Positions 52,989 to 61,864 of a DNA stretch of 64,000 nucleotides are shown here, one piece after another. The translations under genes were made by a program, and so were the position numbers. Under the pieces are notes generated by a model that did no database searches, had not been told where the DNA came from, and saw only the letters and a list, made by a program, of their open reading frames with translations. The DNA comes from Bacillota bacterium (GTDB taxonomy: Bacteria > Bacillota > Clostridia > Christensenellales > UMGS416): the NCBI GenBank assembly GCA_023435705.1, contig JAEYRH010000003.1, positions 186,001 through 250,000 on the forward strand, in the 5' to 3' direction. Position 1 is the first letter of the stretch; every line of letters starts with the position of its first letter.

Positions 52989-53004
52989 AGCAGACGAAAT
53001 GAGG

Positions 53005-53029
53005 CAAGGCGGGGATGCTCCCCGCCTTG
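53005..53029 (+). terminator. Terminator between apt and rel
   Basis: CAAGGCGGGG (53005-53014) pairs with CCCCGCCTTG (53020-53029), loop ATGCT; only a short T content follows, so read-through into rel is possible. Confidence 0.65.
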
Positions 53030-53109
53030 TTGCGAATCACCGGGAGTTTCTCACCCCTGGATCATGGGAATAATACAATAAAAGCATCCATCCCCCAAAG
53101 GAGATTTCA

Positions 53110-55260
53110 GTGAACGGGTTCATCGACAGAATTCGAAAGGAAGCAGCAGGCAAGCTGGACGTCAGCCTGATCGAACGGGCTTATGAATTTGCCGGGGCAG
53201 CCCATGAGGGGCAGGCCCGCCAGACTGGCGAGCCTTATTTCATCCACCCCTGCCAGGTCGCCACGATCCTTTTGGATATGGAAATGGACGCCACGACGAT
53301 CGCGGCCGGCCTCCTGCATGACACTGTGGAAGACACAATTGTTACGCTGGATCAGATCAAAGAAAAATTCGGGCCGGAAATTGCCCTGATTGTGGACGGC
53401 CTGACCAAGATCAGCAAGGTGGAGTTCAGCAGCAATGAGGAGCGGCAGGCCGAGAGCATCCGCAAGATGCTGCTGGCAATGTCGCAGGATATCCGCGTGA
53501 TCATGATCAAGCTGGCCGACCGCCTGCACAACATGCGCACTCTTGATGCCTGCCCCCGGGAGAAGCAAGTTGCTGTGGCCCGCGAGACCCGCGACATTTA
53601 TGCGCCACTGGCCCACCGCCTTGGTATCTTTAAGATCAAGATAGAGCTGGAAGACCTGGCGCTTCGCTATTTGGATCCTGAAGGTTATGCCGAGGTGGCT
53701 CGTGAGTTGGAGGCAACGGTGGCCAACCGGCGGGCGGAGATCGACCTGGTGATCGCGCAGATCCGCGAGCGGCTGGTAGATGCGGAAATCACTGCCACCA
53801 TCGAGGGCCGCCTCAAGCATTACGCCAGCATCTATCGCAAGATGAAGGAGCAGCACAAAACGCTGGAGCAGATTTACGACCTTTCTGCTGTGCGTGTGAT
53901 TGTGGACTCTGTGAAGGACTGCTATGGCGTGCTGGGCATTGTGCACACGCTGTGGCGGCCGTTGCCGGGCCGGTTTAAGGACTACATCGCCGTGCCCAAG
54001 GCCAACCTCTACCAGTCGCTGCACACCACGGTGATTGGCCGGGCCGGTGCGCCGTTTGAGGTGCAGATCCGCACCTGGGAGATGCACCGCACCGCTGAAT
54101 ACGGCATCGCGGCCCACTGGAAATATAAGGAAGACGGCACAGACAACACATTTGACAATAAGCTCGCATGGCTGCGCCAAATCCTGGAGTGGCAAAACGA
54201 AACGCGGGACGCTCATGAGTTCATGGACTCGTTGAAGCTCGACCTGTTTTCCACCGAGGTGTTTGTGTTCACGCCCAAGGGCGATGTGGTGGATCTGCCC
54301 AAGGGTGCCACGCCGGTGGATTTCGCCTATATGATCCACAGTGCGGTGGGCAACAAGTGCGTGGGCGCCAAGGTCAACGGCAAGATGGCCATGCTCAACG
54401 CTGAGCTCAAAACCGGCGACATCGTGGAAATCATCACCTCCAACACCAGCCGGGGGCCAAGCCGCGACTGGCTTAATATCGTGAAAACACCCCAGGCCCG
54501 CAACAAGATCCGCGCCTGGTTCAAAAAGGAATACAAGGACGAAAACATCGAAAAGGGCCAGGACATGCTGGAGGAGGCTGCCAAGCGCTCCGGCGTTCTT
54601 CTGGGCGACCTTTTGAAGCCCGAATGGCTGCAGAAGCTATATAAAAAGTTTACGCTAAGCTCCGTGGAGGATATGTACGCCGCAGTGGGTTATGGGGGCC
54701 TCACCACCGGGCAGGTGCTGCAGCGATTGCTGGCCGAGCACCGCCGCGAGCAGAAGGCCAAGCAAGCAGAAACGGCGCCTGCCACTGAAAGCAAGGCGCA
54801 GAGAAAGCCACCGTCCAGCAGGGGCATTATTGTGAAGGGGCACAAAAACATGCTGGTGCGCTTCGCCCAGTGCTGCAACCCGGTGCCTCACGATGAGATC
54901 GTGGGCTTCATCACCCGGGGTCGGGGTGTGTCTGTGCACCGCCGCGACTGCCCCAGCATCATTGACCTGATGAACGACCCCAGCCGGTTCATTGACGTGG
55001 CCTGGGAGGATGATGCCAGCTCGGCCTACCGCGCCCGCCTGCACCTGAGTGCCTATGACCGCCCGGCGCTCATTGTAGACATCTACAAGGCCATCGACAC
55101 CGTGGATGCTCACATGATCGAGGTAAACGCCAAAGTGACCGCCAAAGGGGTGGCCAACATGGCGATGCTCATTCAGATTAAAGATAAGGTGCAGCTGGAG
55201 GCATTGATTCGGGCCTTCCGCAAGATACCCGAGATGATTGATGTGTATCGGGGGACGTGA
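53110..55260 (+). CDS. rel: Bifunctional (p)ppGpp synthetase/hydrolase
   Basis: A 716-residue long RelA/SpoT homolog. The hydrolase HD domain has LLHDTVEDT and an intact active-site His-Asp pair (about 67-68). The synthetase domain has GRFKDYIAVPKANLYQSLHTT, where the RxKD form marks bifunctional enzymes, and EVQIRTWEMH. TGS (VFVFTPKGDVVDLPKGATPVDFAY), a zinc-finger/CC region (RFAQCCNPVPHDEIVGFITRG) and a C-terminal ACT domain follow. It controls the stringent response. GTG start with AAAGGAG upstream. Confidence 0.96.
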   Translation: MNGFIDRIRKEAAGKLDVSLIERAYEFAGAAHEGQARQTGEPYFIHPCQVATILLDMEMDATTIAAGLLHDTVEDTIVTLDQIKEKFGPEIALIVDGLTKISKVEFSSNEERQAESIRKMLLAMSQDIRVIMIKLADRLHNMRTLDACPREKQVAVARETRDIYAPLAHRLGIFKIKIELEDLALRYLDPEGYAEVARELEATVANRRAEIDLVIAQIRERLVDAEITATIEGRLKHYASIYRKMKEQHKTLEQIYDLSAVRVIVDSVKDCYGVLGIVHTLWRPLPGRFKDYIAVPKANLYQSLHTTVIGRAGAPFEVQIRTWEMHRTAEYGIAAHWKYKEDGTDNTFDNKLAWLRQILEWQNETRDAHEFMDSLKLDLFSTEVFVFTPKGDVVDLPKGATPVDFAYMIHSAVGNKCVGAKVNGKMAMLNAELKTGDIVEIITSNTSRGPSRDWLNIVKTPQARNKIRAWFKKEYKDENIEKGQDMLEEAAKRSGVLLGDLLKPEWLQKLYKKFTLSSVEDMYAAVGYGGLTTGQVLQRLLAEHRREQKAKQAETAPATESKAQRKPPSSRGIIVKGHKNMLVRFAQCCNPVPHDEIVGFITRGRGVSVHRRDCPSIIDLMNDPSRFIDVAWEDDASSAYRARLHLSAYDRPALIVDIYKAIDTVDAHMIEVNAKVTAKGVANMAMLIQIKDKVQLEALIRAFRKIPEMIDVYRGT

Positions 55261-55292
55261 GCTTTCGGTCAAAACTGTGATTTATGATACAG

Positions 55293-55327
55293 AGAATGCC
55301 CCTCCCGCTCGGGAGGGGCATTCTTCA
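55293..55327 (+). terminator. Terminator after rel
   Basis: A 14-bp perfect stem (55293-55306 with 55311-55324) with loop GCTC. Convergent with the RCC1 lipoprotein gene and probably serving both. Confidence 0.85.
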
Positions 55328-55336
55328 ACTGTTTAA

Positions 55337-56467
55337 CTATTTCAACTTTGTTGTCGCAAGGCCTTTCCAACCTTCCACCTCGCAGGCTCCTTCTTCATTA
55401 CTTCCGGTTGAAACTGCAGTGCCATCTGCTTTCAGGCCAACCACATGGCCTGACCCGGCTGTGATGGCGATGATGTTTGTCCAATCCTGTATGTTGCCTT
55501 CCCCAAACATGTTCTGCCCGGCGGCCACCACTGTGCCGTCTGCTTTCAGCCCATAGGAGCAGTACCCTCCGACGGCGATGGCGATGATGTCGCTCCAGGA
55601 TTCCACATTGCACTCACCATCGTTGTTGTATCCGGTGGCAACCACGGTGCCGTCAGCCCTGAGCCCCAGCACGGTTCTTTCATTCGCCGCGATGGCTACA
55701 ATTTTTGTCCACTTGCTCACGTTGCATTGCCCATATTGATTGTTTCCTGTGGCAACCACTTTGCCATCCTTTTTCAAGCCAACTCCGAATCGTTCGCCGG
55801 CTGCGATGGCTATAATGCCCTTCCAGTTTTTTACCTTGTTGGGGTCAGAGCTCTTGTAATCGATGCCGTTTGACAAGACTGTTCCGGCAGCTTTCAACCC
55901 TATCACGGTATCATTTCCACCGGTTGATACCGCGATGATTTTCTTCCACTTTTTCAGCGTGCGGCTCAAATAGCTTCTCTGCGATCCTGAGACCACAACG
56001 GTGCCATTGGATTGCAAGCCCACGACGTGAACATATCCGGCTGATATTGCGACAATCTTGTTCCATTTGGCTGTGTTGATCCCATACTCCTTGTTGTTAC
56101 CCGCTTGGACAACTTTCCCATTCTTGGTGATGGCAAACGAGAAGTTCCCTGCGGCAATATTGCCCGCAAGCAGCCGGCGCGAGGCCTGCAATTTTGCCAA
56201 ATCTGGTTTTGCCGTGGGTGTGGGTGTTGGCGCAAGCGTTGGAGATGCGGTGGGCTCCTGTGTCATTTCCAGCGTTTTGGTTGGAGCCACAGTGGGCAAT
56301 AAGCTGGGAGCAGCCGTGTGTGAAGCGGTGGGAGAGGGGCCCATAGTTGCCGTTGGGGTGGGCTTCGCCACAGCGGGTTGGCACGCCGAAAGGAAGCAGG
56401 CGGCCAGCAGCAGAAATGCCGTCAATGCTGATGTTAGCATGGTGGATCTCTTTGACTTTGCACTCAT
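55337..56467 (-). CDS. RCC1-like seven-bladed propeller lipoprotein
   Basis: A 376-residue exported protein. The signal peptide ends in LAAC24 or LSAC29, then a Thr/Pro/Ala linker (to about residue 90), then seven repeats of about 38 residues (pattern I-AI-AAG-...-GLK-DGTVV-TG). Seven repeats match an RCC1/BNR-like beta-propeller. Sequence and layout match residues 328-693 of the M56 fusion just upstream, including the signal segment, so it is a partial tandem duplicate. Immediately before its ATG, in frame, is RRI-stop-GEI, the remnant of RIRGVF in the fusion. It may bind the same ligand or compete for it. The ATG has GAGGTGA upstream. Confidence 0.88.
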   Translation of the reverse strand: MSAKSKRSTMLTSALTAFLLLAACFLSACQPAVAKPTPTATMGPSPTASHTAAPSLLPTVAPTKTLEMTQEPTASPTLAPTPTPTAKPDLAKLQASRRLLAGNIAAGNFSFAITKNGKVVQAGNNKEYGINTAKWNKIVAISAGYVHVVGLQSNGTVVVSGSQRSYLSRTLKKWKKIIAVSTGGNDTVIGLKAAGTVLSNGIDYKSSDPNKVKNWKGIIAIAAGERFGVGLKKDGKVVATGNNQYGQCNVSKWTKIVAIAANERTVLGLRADGTVVATGYNNDGECNVESWSDIIAIAVGGYCSYGLKADGTVVAAGQNMFGEGNIQDWTNIIAITAGSGHVVGLKADGTAVSTGSNEEGACEVEGWKGLATTKLK

Positions 56468-56523
56468 GATTTCACCTCATATTCTTCTAGACTGTCTGGG
56501 CATTGGTGAGAAGTCAATTTGAT

Positions 56524-58605
56524 TTATTTCAGCCTTGTCGTTGCGAGTTTATTCCAACCGTCCACTTCACAGGCCCCTTCTTCGTTTGACCCGACTGCTA
56601 CCGCGGCGCCATCGTGCCGCAGGCCAACCACATGCCCTGATCCGGCTGAGATGGCGATGATATCGGTCCATTTGTCTGTGTTGCGCTGGCCTAAATGGCC
56701 ATCGCCCGCGGATATGACCGTGCCATCTGCCTTCAACCCATAAGAACTGAAGTCACCCACGGCAACTGCTACGATGTCACGCCAGGCTTCCACGCTGCAC
56801 TCTCCGTCGATGTTGTAACCTGTGGCCACCACCGTTCCGTCAGCCTTTAATCCTAGCACCGTCCTCGAGCTTGCCGCGATGGCAACGATATCTTTCCACT
56901 CGCCTACGTTGCATTGTCCATATTCATTGTTGCCTGTGGCCACCACCGTTCCGTCTGCCTTTAGCCCTATTCCAAACCCTTCACCGGCTGCGATGGCGAC
57001 AATGTCTTTCCAGTTCTTTACTTTGTTTGGATCCGCGCTATCATAAAATATCCCGGTGGATACTACGGTGCCATCTGCTTTCAGGCCCATGATCACATCG
57101 TTGCCGCCAGCAGCTATTTCAACGATATTTTTCCACTCTTTGGTATTCCTCTCAAAATCTGGCCTGCCGTGCCCGCCGGTTACGACTACGGTGCCATCGG
57201 AGCGCAATCCGGCAACGTGTACGAATCCTGTGGATATAGCTACCATCTTGCTCCACTTGCTTGTATCGATTTGGTATTCCTTGATATTCCCAGCCTGGTG
57301 GACCTTCCCGTCTTTTGTGACGGCAAACGTGCAAATCCCTGCAGCGATATTTCCTGCGATTAACCGACAGTTGGCTTGTAATTGGGATATGTCGGGATTC
57401 ACCGTTGGTGCAGGGGTCGGGGTGGGTTCCGATGTTGGGGTGGGTGCGGCAGTTTGCGCAGGCGATGCTGTTGGTGTTGGCTTTGCCGATGCGACCAACT
57501 CCAGATCGGCAGAAGCCGGCTGCGCAGTGGTGGGTTGGCAGGCTGTGGTGAAGCAAGCCACAAGCAGGAGAATTGCCGTGATCACTGCAGCCAGCCGCGT
57601 AGAGGTGCTGGATTTTTCGCTCATAAAAACACCCCTTATTCTTTTTTCTGCGCTGGTCCTGTTGTGTTCCATTCCCATACCCATTACAGGCTTTACGCTT
57701 CCTGGCTGGCTGAAGAGCATCAGCAGTGTTGAGGCATACTGCCTTTTTTCGTCATTGCCCATCTTTTTGACCACAGTGCTGTCACAAGACACTTCCATGT
57801 CCTGCTGCATTTGATGGGCAGCGAGCCAAACAACCGGGTTGAACCAATACACACATCTCAATACCATCAGCAACAAGGAAATGATGTGATCACCCCTTTT
57901 GTAGTGGGATAGCTCATGGCGGAAGATATGCTCCAATGTCTCGGGATTGCGATGGCTCTCGCTTGGCAGCAACAGTATCGGTGCAACGCTGATGGAAAGA
58001 GCCGGTGTGGAGATGCCATTCAAGATTACAGGCCTTGGCCCATGGCGAATCCCCAACTCCAGCTTGAGCCTCTCAAACAGGCGCCGCTCTGCGGAGGGCA
58101 ATGGCTGCTTGTTGCGCAGGATCGATGCGGAGAGCCTGAGGTGAACAAACGCGAACCAAGCGCATACCGAGATGATACCGACAAACCATATGGCTGGCAG
58201 CACATGCTCCAGATCCCGGGACCACCAACCTGGATCCGTATTGCGATTAACTTGTGGTATTGCCGGAGCATTCACCGGCATCGACTCATCTTTCGTAACG
58301 TTTTTCATTGTATTGGTGGCGGTTTCTTGTGAATTGGCAACTGGCAGAGCGTTGTTATGATTGGTGTGCTCGCTGCCAGCCTGCAACAATTGAGTGACTT
58401 GTTGTGTTTGTTGTGGCAGAGTGATCAGGTGGAACCCACCTTCGATGGTAACGGGCATTAACAACCGCAACAGCAGAAGGAACCACACTCCATATTGCAT
58501 CGCGGCTGACATCTTGTTGCGAAACAGCGTGCGAAAGAGCAGGATTGCCAGATAAAGAACGGCAGAATAGACAGTAATCTCGGCAAGCGCCTCAAGAACC
58601 CTCAT
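56524..58605 (-). CDS. M56 (BlaR1-type) metalloprotease with an outer RCC1-like propeller
   Basis: A 693-residue membrane sensor-protease. The N-terminal 325 residues are an M56 domain with several membrane helices and the zinc motif HELSH (230-234), with MEVSCDS further on. The next membrane helix (about 336-352) leads to an outside Thr/Pro linker and seven RCC1-like repeats in place of the penicillin-binding domain of BlaR1. By analogy, ligand binding outside would trigger the protease to inactivate the BlaI repressor. Its start overlaps the blaI end by 14 bases. Inside, codons for KRIRGVF carry AAGGGGTG 5 bases before Met328 (57624), a possible internal start giving a free RCC1 lipoprotein. 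Confidence 0.88.
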   Translation of the reverse strand: MRVLEALAEITVYSAVLYLAILLFRTLFRNKMSAAMQYGVWFLLLLRLLMPVTIEGGFHLITLPQQTQQVTQLLQAGSEHTNHNNALPVANSQETATNTMKNVTKDESMPVNAPAIPQVNRNTDPGWWSRDLEHVLPAIWFVGIISVCAWFAFVHLRLSASILRNKQPLPSAERRLFERLKLELGIRHGPRPVILNGISTPALSISVAPILLLPSESHRNPETLEHIFRHELSHYKRGDHIISLLLMVLRCVYWFNPVVWLAAHQMQQDMEVSCDSTVVKKMGNDEKRQYASTLLMLFSQPGSVKPVMGMGMEHNRTSAEKRIRGVFMSEKSSTSTRLAAVITAILLLVACFTTACQPTTAQPASADLELVASAKPTPTASPAQTAAPTPTSEPTPTPAPTVNPDISQLQANCRLIAGNIAAGICTFAVTKDGKVHQAGNIKEYQIDTSKWSKMVAISTGFVHVAGLRSDGTVVVTGGHGRPDFERNTKEWKNIVEIAAGGNDVIMGLKADGTVVSTGIFYDSADPNKVKNWKDIVAIAAGEGFGIGLKADGTVVATGNNEYGQCNVGEWKDIVAIAASSRTVLGLKADGTVVATGYNIDGECSVEAWRDIVAVAVGDFSSYGLKADGTVISAGDGHLGQRNTDKWTDIIAISAGSGHVVGLRHDGAAVAVGSNEEGACEVDGWNKLATTRLK

Positions 58606-58984
58606 TTTGCTCTCCCTTCTTGGCCAGCTGCTCCAGCAGCTTCGCCAACTCCTCCTGGTCTTTGCTGGATAGCCCACTTTCTTTGATCATGCACACCAAC
58701 AGCTCTTTTGTGGAAGTTTCGGTAACCTTTTGCAGCAAGCCTCTGCTCTCGTTGAGGATGCACTGATCCTTTTCCACCAGAGGGAAATAGTAGTTGTCTC
58801 TGCCTCTGGTTTCAAAGCCAACAAACCCTTTTTCGTTGAGCTTCCGCAAATAGGAGGCATAAGTGCGGTAGCTCCAGTTCAGAGACCCTTTCATCGTTTC
58901 GATCACGCCGGAAAGTGTCTGTGGAGACTTTTCCCACAGGGCAGACATCACGGCCCATTCGGATTTGGTGAGCGTATCAGGCAT
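58592..58984 (-). CDS. blaI: BlaI/MecI-type transcriptional repressor
   Basis: A 130-residue winged-helix repressor. N-terminal DNA-binding half (TKSEWAVMSALWEKSPQTL, SYRTYASYLRKLNEKGFV), then a helical dimerisation tail (ETSTKELLVCMIKESGL). In known systems BlaI represses its own operon until the M56 partner causes its cleavage. It is the first gene with the M56-RCC1 gene directly after it (14-base overlap). No beta-lactamase gene is nearby. The ATG has GAGGTGA 6 bases upstream; a GTG 3 codons earlier is closer than usual. Confidence 0.92.
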   Translation of the reverse strand: MPDTLTKSEWAVMSALWEKSPQTLSGVIETMKGSLNWSYRTYASYLRKLNEKGFVGFETRGRDNYYFPLVEKDQCILNESRGLLQKVTETSTKELLVCMIKESGLSSKDQEELAKLLEQLAKKGEQNEGS

Positions 58985-59038
58985 GCATTTCACCTCTTTG
59001 CCAGCATGCGAAAGCTGTTTGTGATTGTTGGAATAATC

Positions 59039-59078
59039 CTATGATTGTAAGTATAATCATAGCAGATGGCGTTGTCAA
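59039..59078 (-). promoter_or_regulatory. blaI promoter with overlapping operator palindrome
   Basis: Minus strand -35 TTGACA (59073-59078), 17-bp spacer, -10 TATACT (59050-59055). The -10 lies inside a palindrome with arms CTATGATT (59039-59046) and AATCATAG (59055-59062), plus a near match in the 8-base centre. BlaI-family operators are similar TA-rich palindromes, so the site should give autorepression. Confidence 0.85.
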
Positions 59079-59202
59079 TAGCGCTTTTTTTATTTCTACC
59101 CAAATGGTCGGTGTTCTTTTTGCTGGCGGAAAAGCCTCTTTCCTTCCTGGCAGATGTTGGTGTATGATGTGTTCACAACAAGCTTGAGCAAACGGAGCTC
59201 CC

Positions 59203-59652
59203 ATGCGCGCAGTGATCCAGCGTGTCAAATCCGCCAGAGTGGACGTAGCAGCCCAGACCATCGGCCAGATCGGCCACGGCCTGCTGGTCTTTCTTGGCGT
59301 GGAGATGGGAGACGGTGAGAAGGACCTGGAATACATCTGCACCAAGCTCATTGGCCTGCGCATCTTCGAAGACGATGAGGGCAAGATGAATCTGGCTTTG
59401 GGCGATGTGGACGGCAGCGCATTGGTGGTCTCACAGTTCACGCTGTTGGGTGACGCACGCCATGGCCGCCGGCCCAGCTTTTCCAATGCCGCAGCGCCCG
59501 AGGAGGGTGAGCGGTGGTATCTGGCCGCGGTGGATTTCCTCCGCCGTGCTGGCATTGAGGTGCAGACCGGGCAATTCCGGGCCGATATGGAGGTTCACCT
59601 CGTCAACGATGGGCCTGTCACCATTCTACTGGATAGCAGGAGGGCCTTTTGA
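59203..59652 (+). CDS. dtd: D-aminoacyl-tRNA deacylase
   Basis: A 149-residue enzyme removing D-amino acids (and glycine from tRNA-Ala) from mischarged tRNA. Conserved: MRAVIQRVKSARV, SQFTLLGDARHGRRPSF with the active-site SQxT, and NDGPVTILLDS (the cross-subunit GP motif). Full length. ATG with CGGAG upstream. It starts the dtd-MBL-hemZ operon. Confidence 0.97.
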   Translation: MRAVIQRVKSARVDVAAQTIGQIGHGLLVFLGVEMGDGEKDLEYICTKLIGLRIFEDDEGKMNLALGDVDGSALVVSQFTLLGDARHGRRPSFSNAAAPEEGERWYLAAVDFLRRAGIEVQTGQFRADMEVHLVNDGPVTILLDSRRAF

Positions 59653-60281
59653 TGGCCGTAAGTAAAATTATCCCTGTGCCCACCGGTCGCAACGATGGCC
59701 GCAGCTATCTATTGGTCTGCAAGGAGACCGGCACCGCTGCTGCCGTCGATGTGGACATCAACGTGGAGCAATTGCTGCAAGCTGCAGCGGCGGAAGGCGC
59801 CGCAATTCGCCACATTCTGCTGACCCATTGCCACTTTGACCATGTGTCAGGTTCTGACGAGTTGAGGGAGCGCACTGGTGCGCAGGTATCGATCCACAGC
59901 CTGGACCGGCCTGGTCTCAACGATCCGATGCGCAACATGTCCGGCCCTTTCCGGCAGAAGCCCATCACCGGGCGGCATGTGGATTTGGAGCTGGACGAGT
60001 GCAGCACAATTGCGATTGGCAACCTTGTTGTGAAGGTGCTGCACACACCTGGGCACACGCCGGGCTCCTGCTGCTTTTGGGTGGGGGACGACCTTTTCAC
60101 CGGTGATACATTGTTTCGAGGCGGTTACGGCAACACCGGGTTCCCCGGTGGTGACATGCAGGCGCTGATGCTTTCGATGGCGCGGCTGTTGTCTATGGAT
60201 GAGCACATCGCCATTTACCCCGGACACGGTCAGCCCAGCACCATTGGCCGGGAGCGGGTGATGAACCCGATCAGCATATGA
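59652..60281 (+). CDS. MBL-fold hydrolase, glyoxalase II-like
   Basis: A 209-residue metallo-beta-lactamase fold enzyme. Metal motif THCHFDH, later HTPGHTPGS, FTGDTLF, and PGHG near the end. The family includes thiolesterases such as hydroxyacylglutathione hydrolase; no substrate can be chosen. The ATG overlaps the dtd stop (TGATG), and its end overlaps hemZ (ATGA). Confidence 0.9.
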   Translation: MAVSKIIPVPTGRNDGRSYLLVCKETGTAAAVDVDINVEQLLQAAAAEGAAIRHILLTHCHFDHVSGSDELRERTGAQVSIHSLDRPGLNDPMRNMSGPFRQKPITGRHVDLELDECSTIAIGNLVVKVLHTPGHTPGSCCFWVGDDLFTGDTLFRGGYGNTGFPGGDMQALMLSMARLLSMDEHIAIYPGHGQPSTIGRERVMNPISI

Positions 60282-61741
60282 TCCAGTTTACGACGAACCA
60301 ACCGGGCTTTTACAACGACATGGCCGATGTGATCCGGCTCTTCTTCGGCATGGAGAAGGTCTCAGCCGAGGAATCCGGCGTGGAGCTTGCCATTGACCAC
60401 CGCTTTGAGGAGCGGCAGGGGCAATGGGTCGAGCGATGCGAGCTCATCCGGCTCGGCCAAGCCTCCATCGCCCGGGAAATGTCCTTCGATGCGGTGCAGA
60501 GCGCTGACAGCTTGCTGGTGGAGCGGCTGAAGAAGCGCAATGCCAAGTTGTGCCTTTATGCGCTGTTGAAGCAGGATCGAGGTTTCTCCCCGCCATGGGG
60601 ATCACTCACCGGCATCCGGCCTACCAAGCTGGCCCGGCAGCTGCTGGATGAGATGGGGCAGGGCAGCCTGCCCGCAGTGGTGGAAGCGCTGCAGACTATA
60701 TTTGATGTATCGGAACCCAAAGCCCGCTTGGTGGGTAACATCCTCAGCGCGCAGCAAGGCATCCATACCTGGGGTGACAGCGCCCATTACGATGTCTATA
60801 TCGGCATCCCGTTCTGCCGCACCCGCTGCCTCTACTGCTCGTTCTTCAGCGCCGACATGCGCAAACCCAAGCTGGCCGATGCTTATGTGGAGGCGCTGCT
60901 TCGTGAAATCGCCGCATTTGGCGCAGTGATGGGCGAGCAGGGCAGGCGCTGCCGAGCCATCTATGTGGGGGGCGGCACACCTGTGGCCATCCCCACCGAG
61001 CAGCTGCGGCGGGTGCTGGACAGTGCGCAGCATGCCTTCCCCGGTGCAATGGAATTCACTGTGGAGGCCGGCAGGCCGGACAGCGTGACTGCTGAAACCA
61101 TGGCCATGCTCAAAGCTATGGGTGTAGGAAGGGTGAGCATCAACCCGCAGACGATGAACACCCGCACGCTCCGGGCTATTGGCCGCGACCACACGCCGGA
61201 GGAAGTGCTGGAAGCCTTCGCCATGGCTCGTGCCGCCGGAATCAGACAGATCAACATGGATCTCATTGCTGGCTTGCCCGGTGAAAATGCCGATGGCATG
61301 GCCGCCACACTGGATGCGCTGGCGCCCCTTGATATGGACAATCTGACAGTGCACACCCTGGCGATCAAGCACTCCTCCCGCCTGAATGAGCGTTTGGGCG
61401 AATACCCGCTGCCCGCCGATGTGGAGGCCGCCCGCATGGTGGAGCTGGCCCACACATTTGCAGCAGGGCGAGGGATGGTGCCCTACTACATGTATCGCCA
61501 GAAGTATATGGCCGGCAACCTGGAAAATGTGGGATATGCCCTGCCCGGTACGGCGTGTGTTTATAACATTGACATGATGGAGGAGACCCACGATATCGTG
61601 GCACTGGGGGCCGGGGCTGTGTCAAAACGCATGTTTTATGAGCAGACCCGCCATGAGCGCTTCCCCAATCCAAAGAACATTGAGTACTATATCGGTAAGA
61701 TTGATGAGATTATACGAGATAAAGCAGAGTTTTTCCTGTAG
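60278..61741 (+). CDS. hemZ: HemZ-type radical SAM coproporphyrinogen III dehydrogenase
   Basis: A 487-residue protein. The N-terminal 170 residues are the extra HemZ-specific region. The radical SAM cluster motif is CRTRCLYC (GIPFCRTRCLYCSF), then YVGGGTPVAIPTEQL and the HemN/HemW-like GVGRVSINPQTMN and NMDLIAGLPGE. It likely carries out oxygen-independent oxidative decarboxylation in heme synthesis, although HemZ activity is less proven than HemN. Overlaps the MBL gene by 4 bases (ATGA). Confidence 0.92.
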   Translation: MIQFTTNQPGFYNDMADVIRLFFGMEKVSAEESGVELAIDHRFEERQGQWVERCELIRLGQASIAREMSFDAVQSADSLLVERLKKRNAKLCLYALLKQDRGFSPPWGSLTGIRPTKLARQLLDEMGQGSLPAVVEALQTIFDVSEPKARLVGNILSAQQGIHTWGDSAHYDVYIGIPFCRTRCLYCSFFSADMRKPKLADAYVEALLREIAAFGAVMGEQGRRCRAIYVGGGTPVAIPTEQLRRVLDSAQHAFPGAMEFTVEAGRPDSVTAETMAMLKAMGVGRVSINPQTMNTRTLRAIGRDHTPEEVLEAFAMARAAGIRQINMDLIAGLPGENADGMAATLDALAPLDMDNLTVHTLAIKHSSRLNERLGEYPLPADVEAARMVELAHTFAAGRGMVPYYMYRQKYMAGNLENVGYALPGTACVYNIDMMEETHDIVALGAGAVSKRMFYEQTRHERFPNPKNIEYYIGKIDEIIRDKAEFFL

Positions 61742-61744
61742 CCC

Positions 61745-61840
61745 ATCCAGAGAGACTCCTCTCTGCTCCTAAAGAAATCCCCCCTGCCCCTATGGGGGCA
61801 TCCCCCCTTATCAAGGGAGGGTTGGGATTAGGCACTATCT
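61745..61840. repeat. Palindromic intergenic repeat after hemZ
   Basis: CCCCCCTGCCCCTATGGGGG followed by CATCCCCCC and AAGGGAGGGT, the same order as in 46921-46950. No coding capacity. May also act as the hemZ terminator region. Confidence 0.6.
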
Positions 61841-61864
61841 GACTACTATTGAAGGTGAATCAAT

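Noticed and set aside
53107..54339. A 410-codon minus-strand frame opposite rel
   Set aside because: Antisense shadow of the (p)ppGpp synthetase; no start signal.
56524..58605. The M56-RCC1 fusion considered as a sequencing error joining two genes
   Set aside because: The join lies in a membrane helix that M56 proteins normally have before their sensor domain; both parts stay in one frame over 2 kb and the tandem copy supports the same repeat layout.
60602..61591. A 329-codon minus-strand frame opposite hemZ
   Set aside because: Antisense shadow; hemZ has the radical SAM motif and overlapping start.
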